This document shows, piece by piece, positions 22,175-46,500 of a stretch of DNA of 64,000 bases (its first letter is position 1; every line of letters begins with the position of its first letter). Source of the stretch: Norana najaformis (Eukaryota; Annelida; Clitellata; Crassiclitellata; Hormogastridae); contig OZ029916.1 of assembly GCA_964023275.1 (NCBI GenBank), positions 37,766,396-37,830,395 on the forward strand, written 5' to 3'. Both the position numbers and the translations under genes were made by a program. The notes beneath the pieces were generated by a model. That model searched no databases. It saw only the letters and a program-made list of their open reading frames with translations, and was not told the DNA's origin.

Positions 22175-22745
22175 CACATGTATGTATGGAAATACTTATG
22201 TAAAAGCAGAATACATGTATACATGTAACAGCAAAGGCATATACATATTGACATACAAACCTTATACCCCTGTTTATATAAAACTGCATATATATTATAT
22301 ATATCTTCTCTTCTCTCTCTTCAACCGTCCTCGGTACGAGGGTTGGTCGCATTGTAGACGATTCTTTTCCATCCACTCCTATCCTCGGTTCCTCTCAGCA
22401 ACTTCTCTGTGGCTATACCGGACCATTCGCCGATGTTGTCCATCCACCTCTTCCTTGGTCTTCCTCTTGCTCTTGCTCCCGGAACTGTTCCTTGCATGAT
22501 CTCCTTCTCCAAGCAATCACCCTGTTTCCTCACTATGTGTCCGAAGTACGACATCTTTCTTCTTTTGATTGATTCAAGTAGACTCCTTTCTACACCAGCC
22601 GTCTCTAGCACCCACTCATTTGTTCTTTTTTCTGTCCATGATATTCTAAGTATTTTATATTATATATACAGTACAGTAATATATACAGTATGTATATGTT
22701 ATATAAGCGGTCAGATTTTTGTGGTGTTTTCTGGCCTGATGTCAA
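22175..22745. repeat. left arm of a split inverted duplication
   Basis: The left part (22175-22300) and right part (22690-22745, GGTCAGATTTTTGTGGTGT) match in reverse complement the single block at 24265-24495. The LINE fragment 22321-22650 lies between them and is absent from the 24.3-kb copy. Confidence 0.75.
22321..22650 (-). mobile_element. LINE reverse-transcriptase C-terminus
   Basis: The minus-strand frame reads WTEKRTNEWVLETAGVE, KRRKMSYFGHIVRK, GARARGRPRKRWMDNI and ends in its own stop (TGA). This is the typical C-terminus of RTE/Proto-type non-LTR polymerase proteins. It is 5'-truncated, and the 97-codon tail is unbroken. Confidence 0.85.
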
Positions 22746-22814
22746 ACCAAGATCATGCACAGAATGTAGAGAAGAAGGCGTTTGCAAATCGAAGCTGCAA
22801 GTTACACAGATCCT

Positions 22815-23275
22815 ATCTTTAGGAGCTACCGACGGCTACCGAGCCAGATCAGTTGAGTTTTTCCGAGATTAAACCGGAGGCGGATGAATGACATCCGCTC
22901 ACAAAATGCCTCTAATGTCTCAACCATTTTCTCAGCAAAGGAGATTACCTCTGCAGCTTGGCCATGAATATATGTCCGATATCATCAGCAAACTGGCGAG
23001 CAATAACTCCTAGGGAAGAAAGAACAGATCTTAGATCTGCAGTGTAAAGGATATAAAGCAGAGGACCTAGACTGGAACCAAAGGAGACCGGGTACCAGGT
23101 TGACCGGGTGGAACCGAAACCCACCAGAGCGGAACGAGATCAGCCACTGCAGCGGACGATCCACGACACCAAACGACTTTCCGCGACGCTCTAAGAGAAT
23201 ACCGTGGTCAACGATGTCAAAGACTGCACTCGCATCGAAGCGAGCAAGCAGTTGTCTGACCCGATCAACAGTGTG
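22815..23275 (-). mobile_element. CR1/L2-like LINE reverse-transcriptase fragment
   Basis: Minus-strand frames give RFDASAVFDIVDHGILLER, SLGPLLYILYTADL, a FADD box (ARQFADDIGH) and LGKTQLIWL, the standard order of RT motifs. Frameshifts make it inactive. It is a different clade from the C-terminal fragment at 22.3-22.65 kb. Confidence 0.85.
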
Positions 23276-23425
23276 CGGTTAGTGCACTCATTTTACAGAT
23301 GACTTTGCTGGGGTCGCAAGTGCAGAACAAATTCGAAACATCTTTCTCCCCTGGAGGGAATTTGAACCCACGACCTGTTGGAGGTCAGTCCACTATACAG
23401 ACTATCACGGTTCCCACGCCACTCA
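23276..23425 (-). mobile_element. SINE family A fragment
   Basis: Minus-strand GGTCGTGGGTTCAAATTCCC is B-box-like. The segment also has the ACTCATTTTACAGATGACTT-type body sequence. Confidence 0.6.
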
Positions 23426-23654
23426 ACTGCAACTTGTGCGCGAAAGTTTACAGATTCAGTTATGGTGTTAGGTCATTAGGTCAGTGAGCGGGGTCAGATG
23501 TCAGATCAGTGCATGCCTTGCAGCAGGAAGATGTGGCCAAGGGACCGGCGGCGAAACTGGAAAAGCAGTTTTTAACCATCAGAAGATCATAATCAGAGGA
23601 AGAACTGGGCTAGTCAAAAACGCTTTTGTGAGATACTAAAAAGGCGCTATAAAA

Positions 23655-24020
23655 TGCCCAGATACATCCATCTATACATACATGCATACATACATACGTG
23701 CGTACATATACATACATGCATACATACATATATACCTACATGCATACATGCATACATACATACATACAGTCATACATACATACATACATACATACATACA
23801 TACAGTCCTACATACATACAAACATACATACATCCTACATACATACAAACATACATACATAAATACATACATACACACATGCACACAAACTTCCTTTCCT
23901 ACATACACACAAACATACACACATACACATACATACATACATGCATGCATACATACATACACAAATACATACGTACATGCATACATATGTACGTACATAC
24001 ATGCATACATGCATACCTAA
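23655..24020. repeat. (CATA)n array
   Basis: About 360 bp of CATACATA with CATG, CGTA and CACA variants starts directly after AAAGGCGCTATAAAATG, the window's common short motif. The array reads open in several frames but codes for nothing. Confidence 0.95.
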
Positions 24021-24029
24021 ATAATAATA

Positions 24030-24960
24030 CCTTAATTGCCATGGCTTATGTCATCTTAAGGAACATATTCAAATTCTTTTTCGAGCTAAATAATTACAGA
24101 TACATGCATCAACAGTTGAATCGTGGTCGAGTTTATGCTTCATGGGTTCTTCACTTTCTTTCACAGCAGTTAACATTTTTAATATTAAACATTATCCAAA
24201 CCAGAAGAGATAAGACTCTCGAGGGCTTGCAATGAATAAAACTCATACCCTACTGGCTGTAATTCCCTGTCAAGCTCGCATTACACCACAAAAATCTGAC
24301 CACTTATATAACACACACACACACATATATATATATTACTTTATATCCCACATATATGTACTGTATATATAATATATATGCAATTTTATATAAACGGTGG
24401 TATATGGTTTATGTGTCTATATGTATATGCCTTTGCTGTTACATGTATATATGTATTCTGCTTTTACATAAGCATTTCCATACATACGTGCATGCATACA
24501 TGCATGGACATAGGAAAAGACTTATAGACCCATATGTTACACCATGCCATAATTGCATACACAAAAACTACGTATGTAAAATATATTTAATACATATATG
24601 TATACATGAAGACATGTGTGCATGTATGCAGGTGTGCGTGTATATATACATATATATATAACAAGCATGTTTAACTATTTGCCCTCAGGGTGGAGTCCTT
24701 CCACGTGGTTGCGTGGTAATAATGGAATAAAGATTTGGCACGAAACAGGCCACGATTTTTATGAGGGAGTCATTTACTTCGGGGCTGAATTAAAGGAAAT
24801 GCTTTTCATATATTTAAGTAGGCCTGATTCGTGCCGGATGGACTGTAGGCCCGCTTCCACACGGGGGTAAGGAACGGATGGATTGGAAAGGTCAATGGTA
24901 ACATGCGCCGGATATTTAATAACTTTATCTGTGATATAGGTTCCAGATATGTACATGTAT
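24030..24960. other. intergenic DNA; right arm of inverted duplication
   Basis: 24265-24495 is the reverse complement of parts of 22175-22745. A plus-strand open frame near 24660-24870 (GWSPSTWLRGNNGIKIW) has an acceptor-like CCCTCAG in front of it but no recognised domain. It is not called as a gene. Confidence 0.5.
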
Positions 24961-24964
24961 ACGT

Positions 24965-25375
24965 TCGGTTACCTGTCTGTCTGTCTGTCTCTCTATGTGT
25001 CTGTCCATGTCTTTGTCTGTGTCTGTCTTATTTTTTCCCTTTTATCTCTCTGTCTCTGTCTGCTACTTTCTACTTTTTGTGTCACCTCTATTTCTTTCTT
25101 TCTCTGCATCCGAGTCTCTCTTTCTTTCTTTCTGTCTACACGTCTGTGTGTGTGTCTTTCTTCTTCTCCATTTAACCTATGTGACTGTCTCTAGCTGTAT
25201 GTCTGTGTGTAAGTCTGTCTTTCTGGCTTTCTCCTCTCCATTGTACCTCTCTTCTTCTGTTTATCTGTCTGCCTGCCTGTCTGCCTGTCTGTCTGTCTGT
25301 CTCTTTCTCCTATCCTTTTACCACTCTCTGTCTCTGTCTGCGTCTGTCTTTCCGTCTGTACGTCTCTCGCTCTCT
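24965..25375. repeat. CTGT/TTTC-rich low-complexity tract
   Basis: Interrupted CTGTCTGT, CTCTCT and TTTCTTTC repeats, pyrimidine-rich on the plus strand. Confidence 0.85.
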
Positions 25376-26140
25376 ATACAGAGCCCTTGTGAGCTCCATG
25401 AGTCTAAATATGTTTACGTGAAAGCTGCCAACGTTTCCACTCCGTTTGGTTTTCTTCAGAGACGAAATATGATCAGCAGTAGTCGATTCAACGCTAAAGC
25501 ACCTGCTAGTTCGCGCCACTGCAGACAAACATAGGGGGTTGCGATGGGCTTATGTTACGCCTCTTAACCAACCAACAGAAACTAATAGACAGCATCCGAT
25601 CAGTGCTAAGTCTCTGTTTATTTCTCCTTTGGCTGATGTTTACTTCGGTTTTAAAACCAAAGTAATGTAGAGAGAACTGTAGGTCAACGTCAACACGCAT
25701 CGAGGATCGTATACATATATCATAGCGTATATATCATGGCGTATATATTTTGGCGTATTGAGCGTATATAAGCCACACATCCATAAGCTTATAGCTTTAT
25801 AATAGCATTTATGCCAGAGTGTATACACTATGATCTTTGTTTATTCAGGCATAACGCATTTCCCACATACACCACACACACTATATATATATACGTACAT
25901 TATATATATATGTGTACCCGGCACAATAATATATATATATATATATATTGTGTGCAAGAATAAGGCGTCATATATAATTATATATTTATATATGTACCAA
26001 ACACAGTAATATACATAATCACTACATGCGTACATATTATATAGTCACTATACATGCATCTATATGTATATAAACATATATGCATACATTCCTTTCTTTG
26101 CCTCTTTCCCGTAAGCGCTTGAAACCGTTCAGTTCAATAG
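25376..26140. other. A+T-rich intergenic DNA, no gene seen
   Basis: Multiple short TATATA runs and a small GCGTATATA repeat near 25725-25765. No exon or recognised element. Confidence 0.4.
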
Positions 26141-26144
26141 TCGC

Positions 26145-26345
26145 ATTGTGTTGTCGGGTTGGAAGGGCCTCTGGAGGGGATTCTCTTGAGCGGCGCTATA
26201 TAAATTTGTGATTACAATTACATTTGCACGTATCTGACCCAGGTCGACTGGCCAGAGCGCGTAATCGTAATTGTAAGCTCTGATATGCCAAAACCAGCAA
26301 CATACTGGCGCTCTATCAAGACAAACTTATTAAACAGGTAACTTG
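26145..26345 (+). repeat. dispersed repeat D, copy 1
   Basis: Shares GTGATTACAATTACA, GTATCTGACCCAGG and GTAAGCTCTGATATGCCAAA with 29310-29500. The two are diverged copies of one interspersed element. Confidence 0.75.
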
Positions 26346-26494
26346 GTCCAGCTTAGATATTATGTTGGAGATACATATGTGTATATACACATACATAATG
26401 TGTGTGAGAGTTTATGAACATGATAAGCATTTTTAACAGTCTCGTGGTATATGTATATGTATATATTTATGTATATGTATAGGCCTATATCTAC

Positions 26495-27060
<566 letters not shown>

Positions 27061-27109
27061 TATGATGATGCTGTATGACGACATATATATATATATATCG
27101 AGGGACCAG

Positions 27110-27545
27110 TCTGATGTATACACTGATCGATAACTGATGCCTTTTTACCCTATTATGATGGCGCTACAGAAGGTAAAAGAAAAGACGATAGTTTATAATT
27201 TGTAAAAATAGTGTGCCTATTTTTCTTCCACATGTTTACTTTATACCACAAGTTGGCATCTATCGTGGGAAATCTGACATTCGCAGTTCCGTGTATACAA
27301 GGGAGGTTTCCGATTTCGCAGCAGTTGAGGCGTTATGTTACTTATAACATAAACGGTTAGTCATAGGTAGTTGACCTCCTGACCCGACCCAGTTTGTCCT
27401 AATATTTCATCAGTTTGTCCTAAAAACAGGATGGCTTCATGAATGCAACCTCGTCCTTTTCGATCCGTAATACAGGTTGATCCTAAAAAAGAATACTAAG
27501 CGTTTGAAAGACAAACTATCATTCATGTCGTCGCTTTCTTCCTTC
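27110..27545. other. intergenic DNA, no gene seen
   Basis: Ordinary complexity with no exon recognised. An upstream ADAMTSL exon was looked for here and not found. Confidence 0.4.
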
Positions 27546-27554
27546 GTAATTAGT

Positions 27555-27571
27555 GTCTTTGTCGTCGTCAT

Positions 27572-27602
<31 letters not shown>

Positions 27603-27786
27603 AGTAGCATCGTTATTAGAATCAACGCCATTATCATCACAATCATCGTCGTCGTCGTAATCATCATTATCATCATCAACAACATCATCATCAGCATCAA
27701 TGACAACAAAAAGAGCAGTAACAAAACAACGACTTCTTCGTGATATTTCATCAGCGCCATCAGCATCATCATCATCATCGTCGTCG

Positions 27787-27819
<33 letters not shown>

Positions 27820-27840
27820 CCACCACCAACAACAACAATA
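27555..27840. repeat. CAT/CGT trinucleotide repeats
   Basis: Interrupted (CAT)n, (CAG)n and (CGT)n runs. The open frames on both strands (Ser, Asp or Ile/Met runs) are repeat artefacts. Confidence 0.9.
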
Positions 27841-28026
27841 GCATGCGTGTATGTGTACGCAACTAAAAATGTTTCCAGAGATGTCACTAAATTTAATTTA
27901 AGTTTCATAAATTTGTAATGCATTCAAATCGACGCTCCTAAATTTAAATAAACATGACCCAAATAGAAATAAACATGAATCGAATTGAACAGAATCAATT
28001 TGACAGAATTTCGAAACTGATTCCAG

Positions 28027-38219
<10,193 letters not shown>

Positions 38220-38372
38220 AAGCTGATCAAACTTTGATTGTTGGATCGCAGAAAACGCTAACGTTATCAGCCGTTCAAAATGTAGATACGACAGGTAGAC
38301 AGATAGCGAATCAGGAAATAGAAAAATACGAACCAGCAACTAATGCGCCTTAATAACGGATAAATAGATCGA

Positions 38373-38378
38373 AATAAA
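38373..38378 (+). terminator. candidate poly(A) signal of ADAMTSL gene
   Basis: AATAAA lies about 155 bases past the stop. Use is inferred. Confidence 0.45.
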
Positions 38379-38379
38379 T

Positions 38380-38676
38380 AACTGGATAACAATATTAATG
38401 AATTTATAGAAAACTTTGACAAGGTGTGAACTAAATTGTATTTGGTTATAAGTTGACAAATGTCTGTAAAAAACTGCATTTGATGCAGATAAGTAAAATG
38501 TCTTGAGGCCACTTATTTAAATAAGTATTTTTGGTATTAGATTCAAAATTCTGTCGTTTTAAAGAAAATTATCACACTTCTCTTTTCCACAAATTTTAAT
38601 ACTTGCAATTTTTATAAGGAAAGGTAATGTCCTCAGTATTATAATATTCAAAATGACGATGATGATGATGATAATG

Positions 38677-38708
<32 letters not shown>

Positions 38709-40440
38709 TGTAAACTCCTAACCTAAGTTTTCATTCTTTGGGAGCCGCTACGGTGGGTGATGTTTGCAGCTGGAGTGGAAAGAGTGAAGAGGAATAAGGG
38801 AAGTCAGAATACCCGGTAGGATCTGTGAAAGAGGAATGCTTTCAGTTTTGAGTGAAAGGCCAAGGTCAAGGTCATTCATACCTTGAGTAAACAATATTAT
38901 TAAATATTAATATAAGTAAATATTAACAAATAATAATACTAGTAATACACTATTATTATAATTAAATATTAATAAATACTAATGCCAATACTAATAATAA
39001 ATTTGGAGTTGGGGCTATTCGGCAGTCAGGTCGTAGTTTTACAACACTCCCCATCAGGGAAGGTTGTAGTAACTATTAAGGAGCGGATACAGTAAGGCTA
39101 CACATAACGTGCCCCTAGGCTAACTAAGATGGGAAGAACAATGGCAGCCTAACCCATACGGAACCGCCAGCGTAACCCTGTATATTATGGTTGATGGCAA
39201 CTGTACCGTGGAAGTAGTCGGAGAAGTTACAACTAACTGCACACAAGCGAATGGTAAGAAAAGCCGATACATGTTGACCACAGCAACAAATATGATATTT
39301 ATTAGAAAGTTAATGCAATTTTGGGTTCCTTCTGTTTACTTTCAGCAGCAACAGTCAATAAGAAATAAAATATGCACTCAGAAAGTTATGGTTACTTAAC
39401 ACCATAAGGAATGTTCTTTCCGGCTGGCCAAACAGAGCTCTTGTCTGTGAGTTTTCTAACCACACAATGCAATGTTCTTATGTCTATTTTGCATCAGCAA
39501 TCAACGGTGAACTGGCTGAAGAAACTTCGCAATTACTACCGCAATGTTTCCTCTAAGCGTTGTGATTACTGTTGCACGATATTTTTAAAGTTTATAGTCA
39601 TTATTATTATATCAAATTTTTAAGTTTATATGAATTTTCATAATTTTATTTAATAAATAAAAACAGCACCATTTATACCTAAATACAAACATACTTACTC
39701 ACACCAGTTGAGTTACTATAACTATACACAACTGCTGAGACAAGTACATATATTTATAACTTCACACTTATACAGTGCCTTTATGCAATTTAACACATGC
39801 ACTAAGTATTACTGACAATTTAACACGTACTGAAGGCTGCCACATCTACTTGTAGACAACAAATGAAGCAACTGATGTAGGAGGCAACATTTCCTAGCAA
39901 TGATTTCTACAATATTACTAATATGAAAATATTACAACTACTATGTTCTTTCATGGCAACTATACCTCACCATGTAAGACTTCCACTAAATCATTTACAT
40001 TTACTAATAGGTACATTTATATGCAGATAATAAAGACTAATATACCAGACCCTCTTTGAACACTTTGAGACGTTCCTAAAATGCGCTACATAAATATACA
40101 AATAAACATATATCCTAAAAGTCTCTACATTACTTCAAAAAGGAAGAAACATTCAGTAATTACAGTTTTTAACAAGAACATCCATACAATTGGTCTATTT
40201 CAATTCAGAGATTCTTAAAAGTGCTACACAGAAAATCAGTTATTTACATTACACCATTTTAACATTACCGGTAATGACAAGATGAAGAAACAATTATTGC
40301 AACAACATATCAAGAACCTGTGACATAATAAGCAAGTAAGTAAAAACGTTCAGCTGTTTGACAGCAGTTTTTGCTGTCAAACAAACTGGAAATTTTTAGC
40401 CACAACTCCATCTGACAGCAAGACTAGTGTTTCACAGTTG
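38380..40440. other. gap between convergent genes
   Basis: A short (GAT)n/(AAT)n run (38658-38706), a truncated SINE family B copy (about 38735-38880) and A+T-rich DNA. A plus-strand frame at 39411-39623 has a CDYCC cluster but no full PLAC spacing, so it is not called. GCGCTACATAAAT occurs near 40083. Confidence 0.5.
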
Positions 40441-40445
40441 TTGGT

Positions 40446-40585
40446 TTATGTCGGACAACCTGACGTTGCTGCCAAGACGTCAGTAGATTCCGTTATAAAG
40501 TAAGTCACTCCGTTGATGACTACATTTTGGATGCAGCCTTGGAGAGTACTGCTAACGAAGACACCCGGAAGGTTCCAAGTCGCAT
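40446..40585 (-). CDS. laminin exon: end of LG5 and stop
   Basis: Acceptor AATTGCTTAG|ATGCGA, TAA at 40446-40448. It encodes LQGCIQNVVINGVTY and ends ATSGCPT, the usual closing Cys pair of an LG domain. Confidence 0.93.
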
Positions 40586-43500
40586 CTAAGCAATTAAAAA
40601 AATAAAATTTAAACGTGATTTTATATGTTAAATTAAGATAAAAGCAGGTAGAGGAATGAAGAAAATTAAGGTTAGGAAAGTTAGGGTAGGTAGGATATGT
40701 ATTAGGGACACATGGGGTGGCAAGTTAGCATAATTAAAGAATTGAAGTAAGTAAACTTAACCAAACTGTACCCTAACAAATCCGAGTTCATCTCATTTGA
40801 TCATTCCTCTAAGCTTCTACAGTGCACTGACCTTTACTCTCTATTTCCTCCTATTTACATTCACCTAGTGTGTCATTTTTAAACAATTAGTTGGTCACAT
40901 AAGTGGCTCAATAATTTTTGTTTGTTTGGATTGCTAATGTGACCCAGTCTGCATTCATGCAGTTATTTCTCTATTTTGCCACAATTTATGAGCATTTTGG
41001 ACAGTATTTGAAAGTTCAGTTCTCTTGTTTGGCATCAGATCTCTCCTCGAACAGTGTACAGTTAATGTAGTCATTTTACAGCTCGTAAATGTACCTCTTA
41101 CTCCACCGAGATAGATTGGAACGGCAAGTGGAGCGCTGTAGGCAAATCCAAATGGAATTGACTCTGGGGAGTAGCCATCAATTTGGAGCGTAACACCACT
41201 GCTGCCGATCGTGAAGAGAACAGAGTGCGGCTGACCGTTGCATACTGTCAGTGCACTTGGCCAAGCCCTTGAAGCTCCAGAAAATATCTGTCCTTCACTG
41301 TTGATCAACACTTGCACCTAAAACATAAAGTAAGAAACTCGATCCTACATCTGTTCATTAAGAGGCTCAAGAATTACTACTGTTACCGCTACAAGAGGCT
41401 GTAATAGATAAGTGCTTACCGATACCTTACTTTACTATCATGGGTGACGAGTTTAGAAAATCTACCCGGTAATCCAGTCTGATGACTTCTACAGTACCAG
41501 TTATCATCATGCACAAGGTATCGATGGCTGTTTCAAGTGAAATCATAGTCAAAATCATAGTCAAAATCATAGTCAAAATCATACTTCCTTGGAGAAGTAC
41601 AACCCATCTTCACCAGATAAGGGAACAACCCCAAGCAGTTATGCCGTACTGTTAGACCCTAGGTATTGCACGACCCCTCCTCCCTCCCACTCATCATAAT
41701 TAAGGATAATTTGATCGAATGATTTACTCAAGCATTTGCTGAACAACGTTACCACAATCAAGTATAGTTTGACTGACTGATTGACTGATTAATTGATTGA
41801 CTGACTGAAGCCTTTACTGAATACAAACTAAAAACTCAGTTAATTGGGTATTGTTTTTCCACTAATTTTTTAATTTCATGCATCAAAAGGTGAAACCAAA
41901 TGGACATAAAATTCTGCTAAGTCGTTCACCTAATTTCATTATAAAAGATTTCTACCTGGCCAACAGACAGGATCAGTGCAACAAATCGTGATGAACTGCT
42001 CCAAGCCGTCATTAGCGTTCCTGTTTGTGTTGCCGTTCGAAAAGTCATGTTCACAGAAAAACCTGTAGCAAGGTTAAACGTCGGTGAAACGTTTATTGAG
42101 TCGCTCACTCGAACATAACCCACTGAAGAATTCAAGAACATTCCGCTTGTGACGTTTCCTTGACATGGAGAAACATTTTGTCGAGTCTGTTCTTGACTGG
42201 AAAATAAAAAAACTATGACATATGGCGTCTGTTCTTGACTGGAAAATAAAAAACCATGACATATGGCATCCAAACATCAGGAGAAAGAAAGCAGAGAAGA
42301 GAAGAATGCACATGGTACACATTTTACCAGAAAAATTAAAATGGTAAAAGTTAAAATTGGAAAAGTAAAGATGGTATTCAAACAGTGGAGGAACAAAGTC
42401 AATGAAGGAAAGCAGTAAAATTTTATATACGTTTATACATAGATCTGCTATGCTAAACAAACTTACAACTCCAGAAAACTGAATAACAGAAATGTAAAGA
42501 AAGTACTTACGCACTGCCCAGCATCGTGGTTAAAAGGTTATAGTGAATAAGGGTGACGTTGGATATGCAACCTTGAAATGATTTCATGCCGACCTCAAAA
42601 ACACAAGGTTAACAATATATTAGGTTGCATACGAAACATACACTTTCTGCCAACGTTAAGTCGCACCTCTTGGAAAGTATGATAGCCATCACTTTTGCAT
42701 TGTGTACTAAAGGCGCTATATAAATAAACTTGATACGCATACACCAAATTACCGAGTTTGGCATTAATTAGCATAAATGACTACTATATTATTAAATCTG
42801 ATATTGCACAACAAATGACCAGTAGATTACTGAGTATTAGCGCCCATTCAAACGGGCAGTGGTGGTGAAGGATCTCACCTGATTAATTCATTGAAAAATG
42901 AGCGGGGTCAAGGCCATATGGTCGCTATAGAAAAACGTGTACATTTACCTATTACATTTACAGCAGCACACTGCAAATGATCTTACTTACTCTGTTACAG
43001 GTCTGATCACAATTAAGACAACATAAAATAGGATTTTAAATTATATTATTTGACTTAACAGTAGGTCTACATTAACTGAAATGAGCTAGATAAAATACTT
43101 TGCTTCTGAACTGTGCTGTATAAATTGTCTTCTTTACATACATTACATTAAATTACGTTACACTAGAACCTCCTAATAACATGCTTCATTATACGGTGAA
43201 TTCTGAAATAGCATGGTTGGGGACACAGATCCCAAATTTAATTCATCTGTTATAACACAACCCCAGCATAACACAGTGCCTGATATTGTTTATGTATTGC
43301 ATTTGTTCATTTGTATAGCGCCCTCACCAAACAAACGTGGGGATGGTCGCAGTGACAGCAATATAAAGAGGTTAAACAACTAACAAAGCAAAAATCTTGA
43401 GGAGCTACTCACTACAATGTTGCCTGCATCAAACGGGTAACCACCCGCCAGGGAGCGTGGAACTCCACCCAAGTAGATGGTTGGCCCAAAGGCAAGTCTG

Positions 43501-46500
43501 CTGGGTATCGATGATAATATCTGGTTATTGATATAGTCTTTGCTTGTGGCAACAATCACGGCCAGAAAGTCGTTAACTCGTAATACTTCTACCTGATACA
43601 GGTAAATTCAATAATTTGTACTAATACCTTTTAACCTGGAAAAGTTAGCCGAAAAATCAGTAACTGACACTATCTCTACTTAGAAAAGGTAGAGGTTTTA
43701 TCAGTTACTTTGAAAATGGTATTACTGCAAACAACCGCTGACTTATTATAGCACCATTACCTAAAAAGGTAGCAGTGAAGAACTAGTGACTTGTAATACC
43801 TTTACCTGATAAAGGTAAATCTGCAACTACCGATAAATCATTGACTTGCAATAATACCTTTACCTGTAAATAATACCTTTACCTAATGTAATGCCTTTAC
43901 CAGATAAAGGTAAATCTGACAATTCTGTATCTCAAAAAATAAATAAAGGTAAATACTGTAAAGATAACCCTGTCAACAAACCTCATGCCAATTTCCGTCA
44001 TTGTAGGTATAGCGGGACTGAAGATTTTTCGTTTCAATAGAACTTGTGTTTGTCGCCATGCTGGTGCGAAGGTGACCCTCATACAAATAGATGGAAAAGT
44101 AGTAGAGAGGTGTTGTACTGGAACCCGGAATGTAGATGAGGATTCCGTTCGCTTGCAAAGCACGAAAACTCAGTCGAATAGAAAACCTGTTGTCAAATTT
44201 ATCAAATTTAAATTCTTACATTTACAGTATGTACAGGTAACAGTACAGGTAGCCAGCTTGATTGCATGCCTCTTTAGAAACTCGTTGGCAGTCCTGAGAT
44301 TGAGGGATCATTTGGCTGAGGCACAAAATGATTACAGTAAACCAAAAACAGTACACCTTTTTTTCACCAAACTAGAAGAAAAGGTGGTACATGTACATTC
44401 CTTAAAACATTACTGGAAATGAGCAAGATAACATTATAATTAGGAGCCAGATAACATTACAATTGGGAGCCATAAATTAACCTTAGGAGCCACATTAAAC
44501 ACAGGATTATTGAGATTGTATTCTAAAACCGAATTACATTTGGAAACAATATCTCTGAAAGTGTCCGTTAGAATTTGTGTTATCACGTAAGTAGGTATGT
44601 ATGTATCTGTGTGTTTGTAAGTATGTCTGTACAGTACAATGTATGTATGTACTGTATGTATGCATGCATGAATGTATGTATGTACGTATGTCTGGATGCA
44701 TAAAAGTACGTATGTACGTATATCCGCATGTATGTATGAATGTACGTATATAAACTTTTATACAGTGCACTTTAAGAACCTCCCAAAGGTGGTGAAATGT
44801 GGCCATGTAACAGTTGTAAAAAGGTGTGACTGTAGATGAGCTGAAAATGATTCAGTCTACTCACGCATTTTCCAGAGTAGATGAAAGATCTGCAATGTTG
44901 TAGGCGATGTAGCTTTCAATGGAGCCGGCGAAATTCATGAAGCTGTTGTTGAGGTAGGTGAAAGGGGGCGGCAGAAGGCAGGATGGTGGAACAGTGGTGA
45001 TAGGTGGGGAAATGGTGGTGTAGGGCAGTGGAGGAAGAACTGAAGGTGGTGTCGGTAGGCCACTTAAATATGTTCCTTGAACATTGTTTCCAGATAAGGT
45101 GTTTGGGTTGAAGAAGTTTATCACCCTTTGAGAAAAGAAAAGCACGCACGTATCGCATACAGTCTGCATATAAATAGATGGCATAGTATGCGGTGATGCA
45201 GAACTAGCAAAGCAGATATACATATATGTCAGACAATAGGCAAGTTATCCATTTAGTTTTCTTTTCTTAATCTTAAACTCAACATCTGGTCAGCTCTCAA
45301 GTCAAGTCTGTAATTACCAGACTATTCTAATCTAAGTCATCAGAGTGCTTCTACAGAGCAACTGTAACATTGCACAAGGGACTGATCAATGCCTACTGAC
45401 ATTACTGAAGTTCCTGCTTAAAAATTCCTACTTAGAGCTTCTTATTCCGAAATTCTTACTTTGAGGTTCTTACTTTGAATGCATGTATGTATATATATAT
45501 ATGTAATATATATATATATAATATGTACATAATATATATATCTATGTATGCATGGATGGATGAACATTTATATAGCTTCTTTTGAGAACGTCAAAGGGGC
45601 TAAGTATGAAATTCTCAACTAAAAGTGACCATTGATTGATGGTTGCTTAGGAATTTTTAAAAAGAGTCGTTTGCTCACCCGCCATTAATTTCCAAATTAC
45701 GTATCCCACCCACGAGCGATATTCTAACAGGACAGAAAATAGAATCGATTCCAACAGCAGGCGGCACTCCGCCGACATAGATACTGTTGTCATATAGGTT
45801 GAAGGAAGGTATCATGGTTACTGCACCCACGTGCGTTTCACTTGCGTCTATTTTCATACGTGGACTGAAAAAAGCAAAACTTGATATACAGTACCACGGT
45901 TTTCCATGTGGACTATTGCAATATAATAAATAATGTAGGTAAGGTAAGGTAAATTAGGGTAAGGTAAGACAATCAGTCATTTACGCGCCTCCGAGGAGTT
46001 TACCTCGAAGTGGCGCTTTATAAATGTTTGATTACATTATATTACATTAATATGCATCTCTTCGAACTGACAGTGCTCACAGGTATGGTTCAGTGATGGA
46101 AGGGTATTTTTGGCTGAGGTATATACATGAGTTCTATGTGTATGTGAGAGCCTGCAGTGGTGACTTTTCAAGGTATCTGAGCACTTATTGCTCACACATG
46201 AACTCACTTTTTTTACTGAACTCTAACATTGTTTATGCTAGCAAAAAGTGCCTTCAAGAGGTACTTACAGGCACTGTAAATGTTCAGTTACATTACATTA
46301 CAGTGATTGACAACAGGAACAGCCAACCTGTTTCTGAAGCTGAAGTCGAGGCTGATCTTGTGCACCATGCCATCACTGAGGTAATTGCCACGCGAGCGAA
46401 AGACAGATGGCTCGGTGCCTTGGCCTTGGTTGAAGACAATGAAAATATCGCCATTGTACAGTGATATATAGAGAAAAGGGCTCACTTGCTGAAAACAGAA

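Noticed and set aside
24616-24870. Possible extra exon of the ADAMTSL gene (GWSPSTWLRG)
   Set aside because: An acceptor-like site is present, but there is no cysteine pattern or recognisable domain.
39411-39623. Possible second PLAC-like exon (CDYCC cluster)
   Set aside because: Only part of the cysteine pattern, and the ADAMTSL stop codon lies 1.2 kb upstream.
46093-46464. 123-codon plus-strand ORF
   Set aside because: Partly antisense to the LG3 exon at 46328-46488; no domain.
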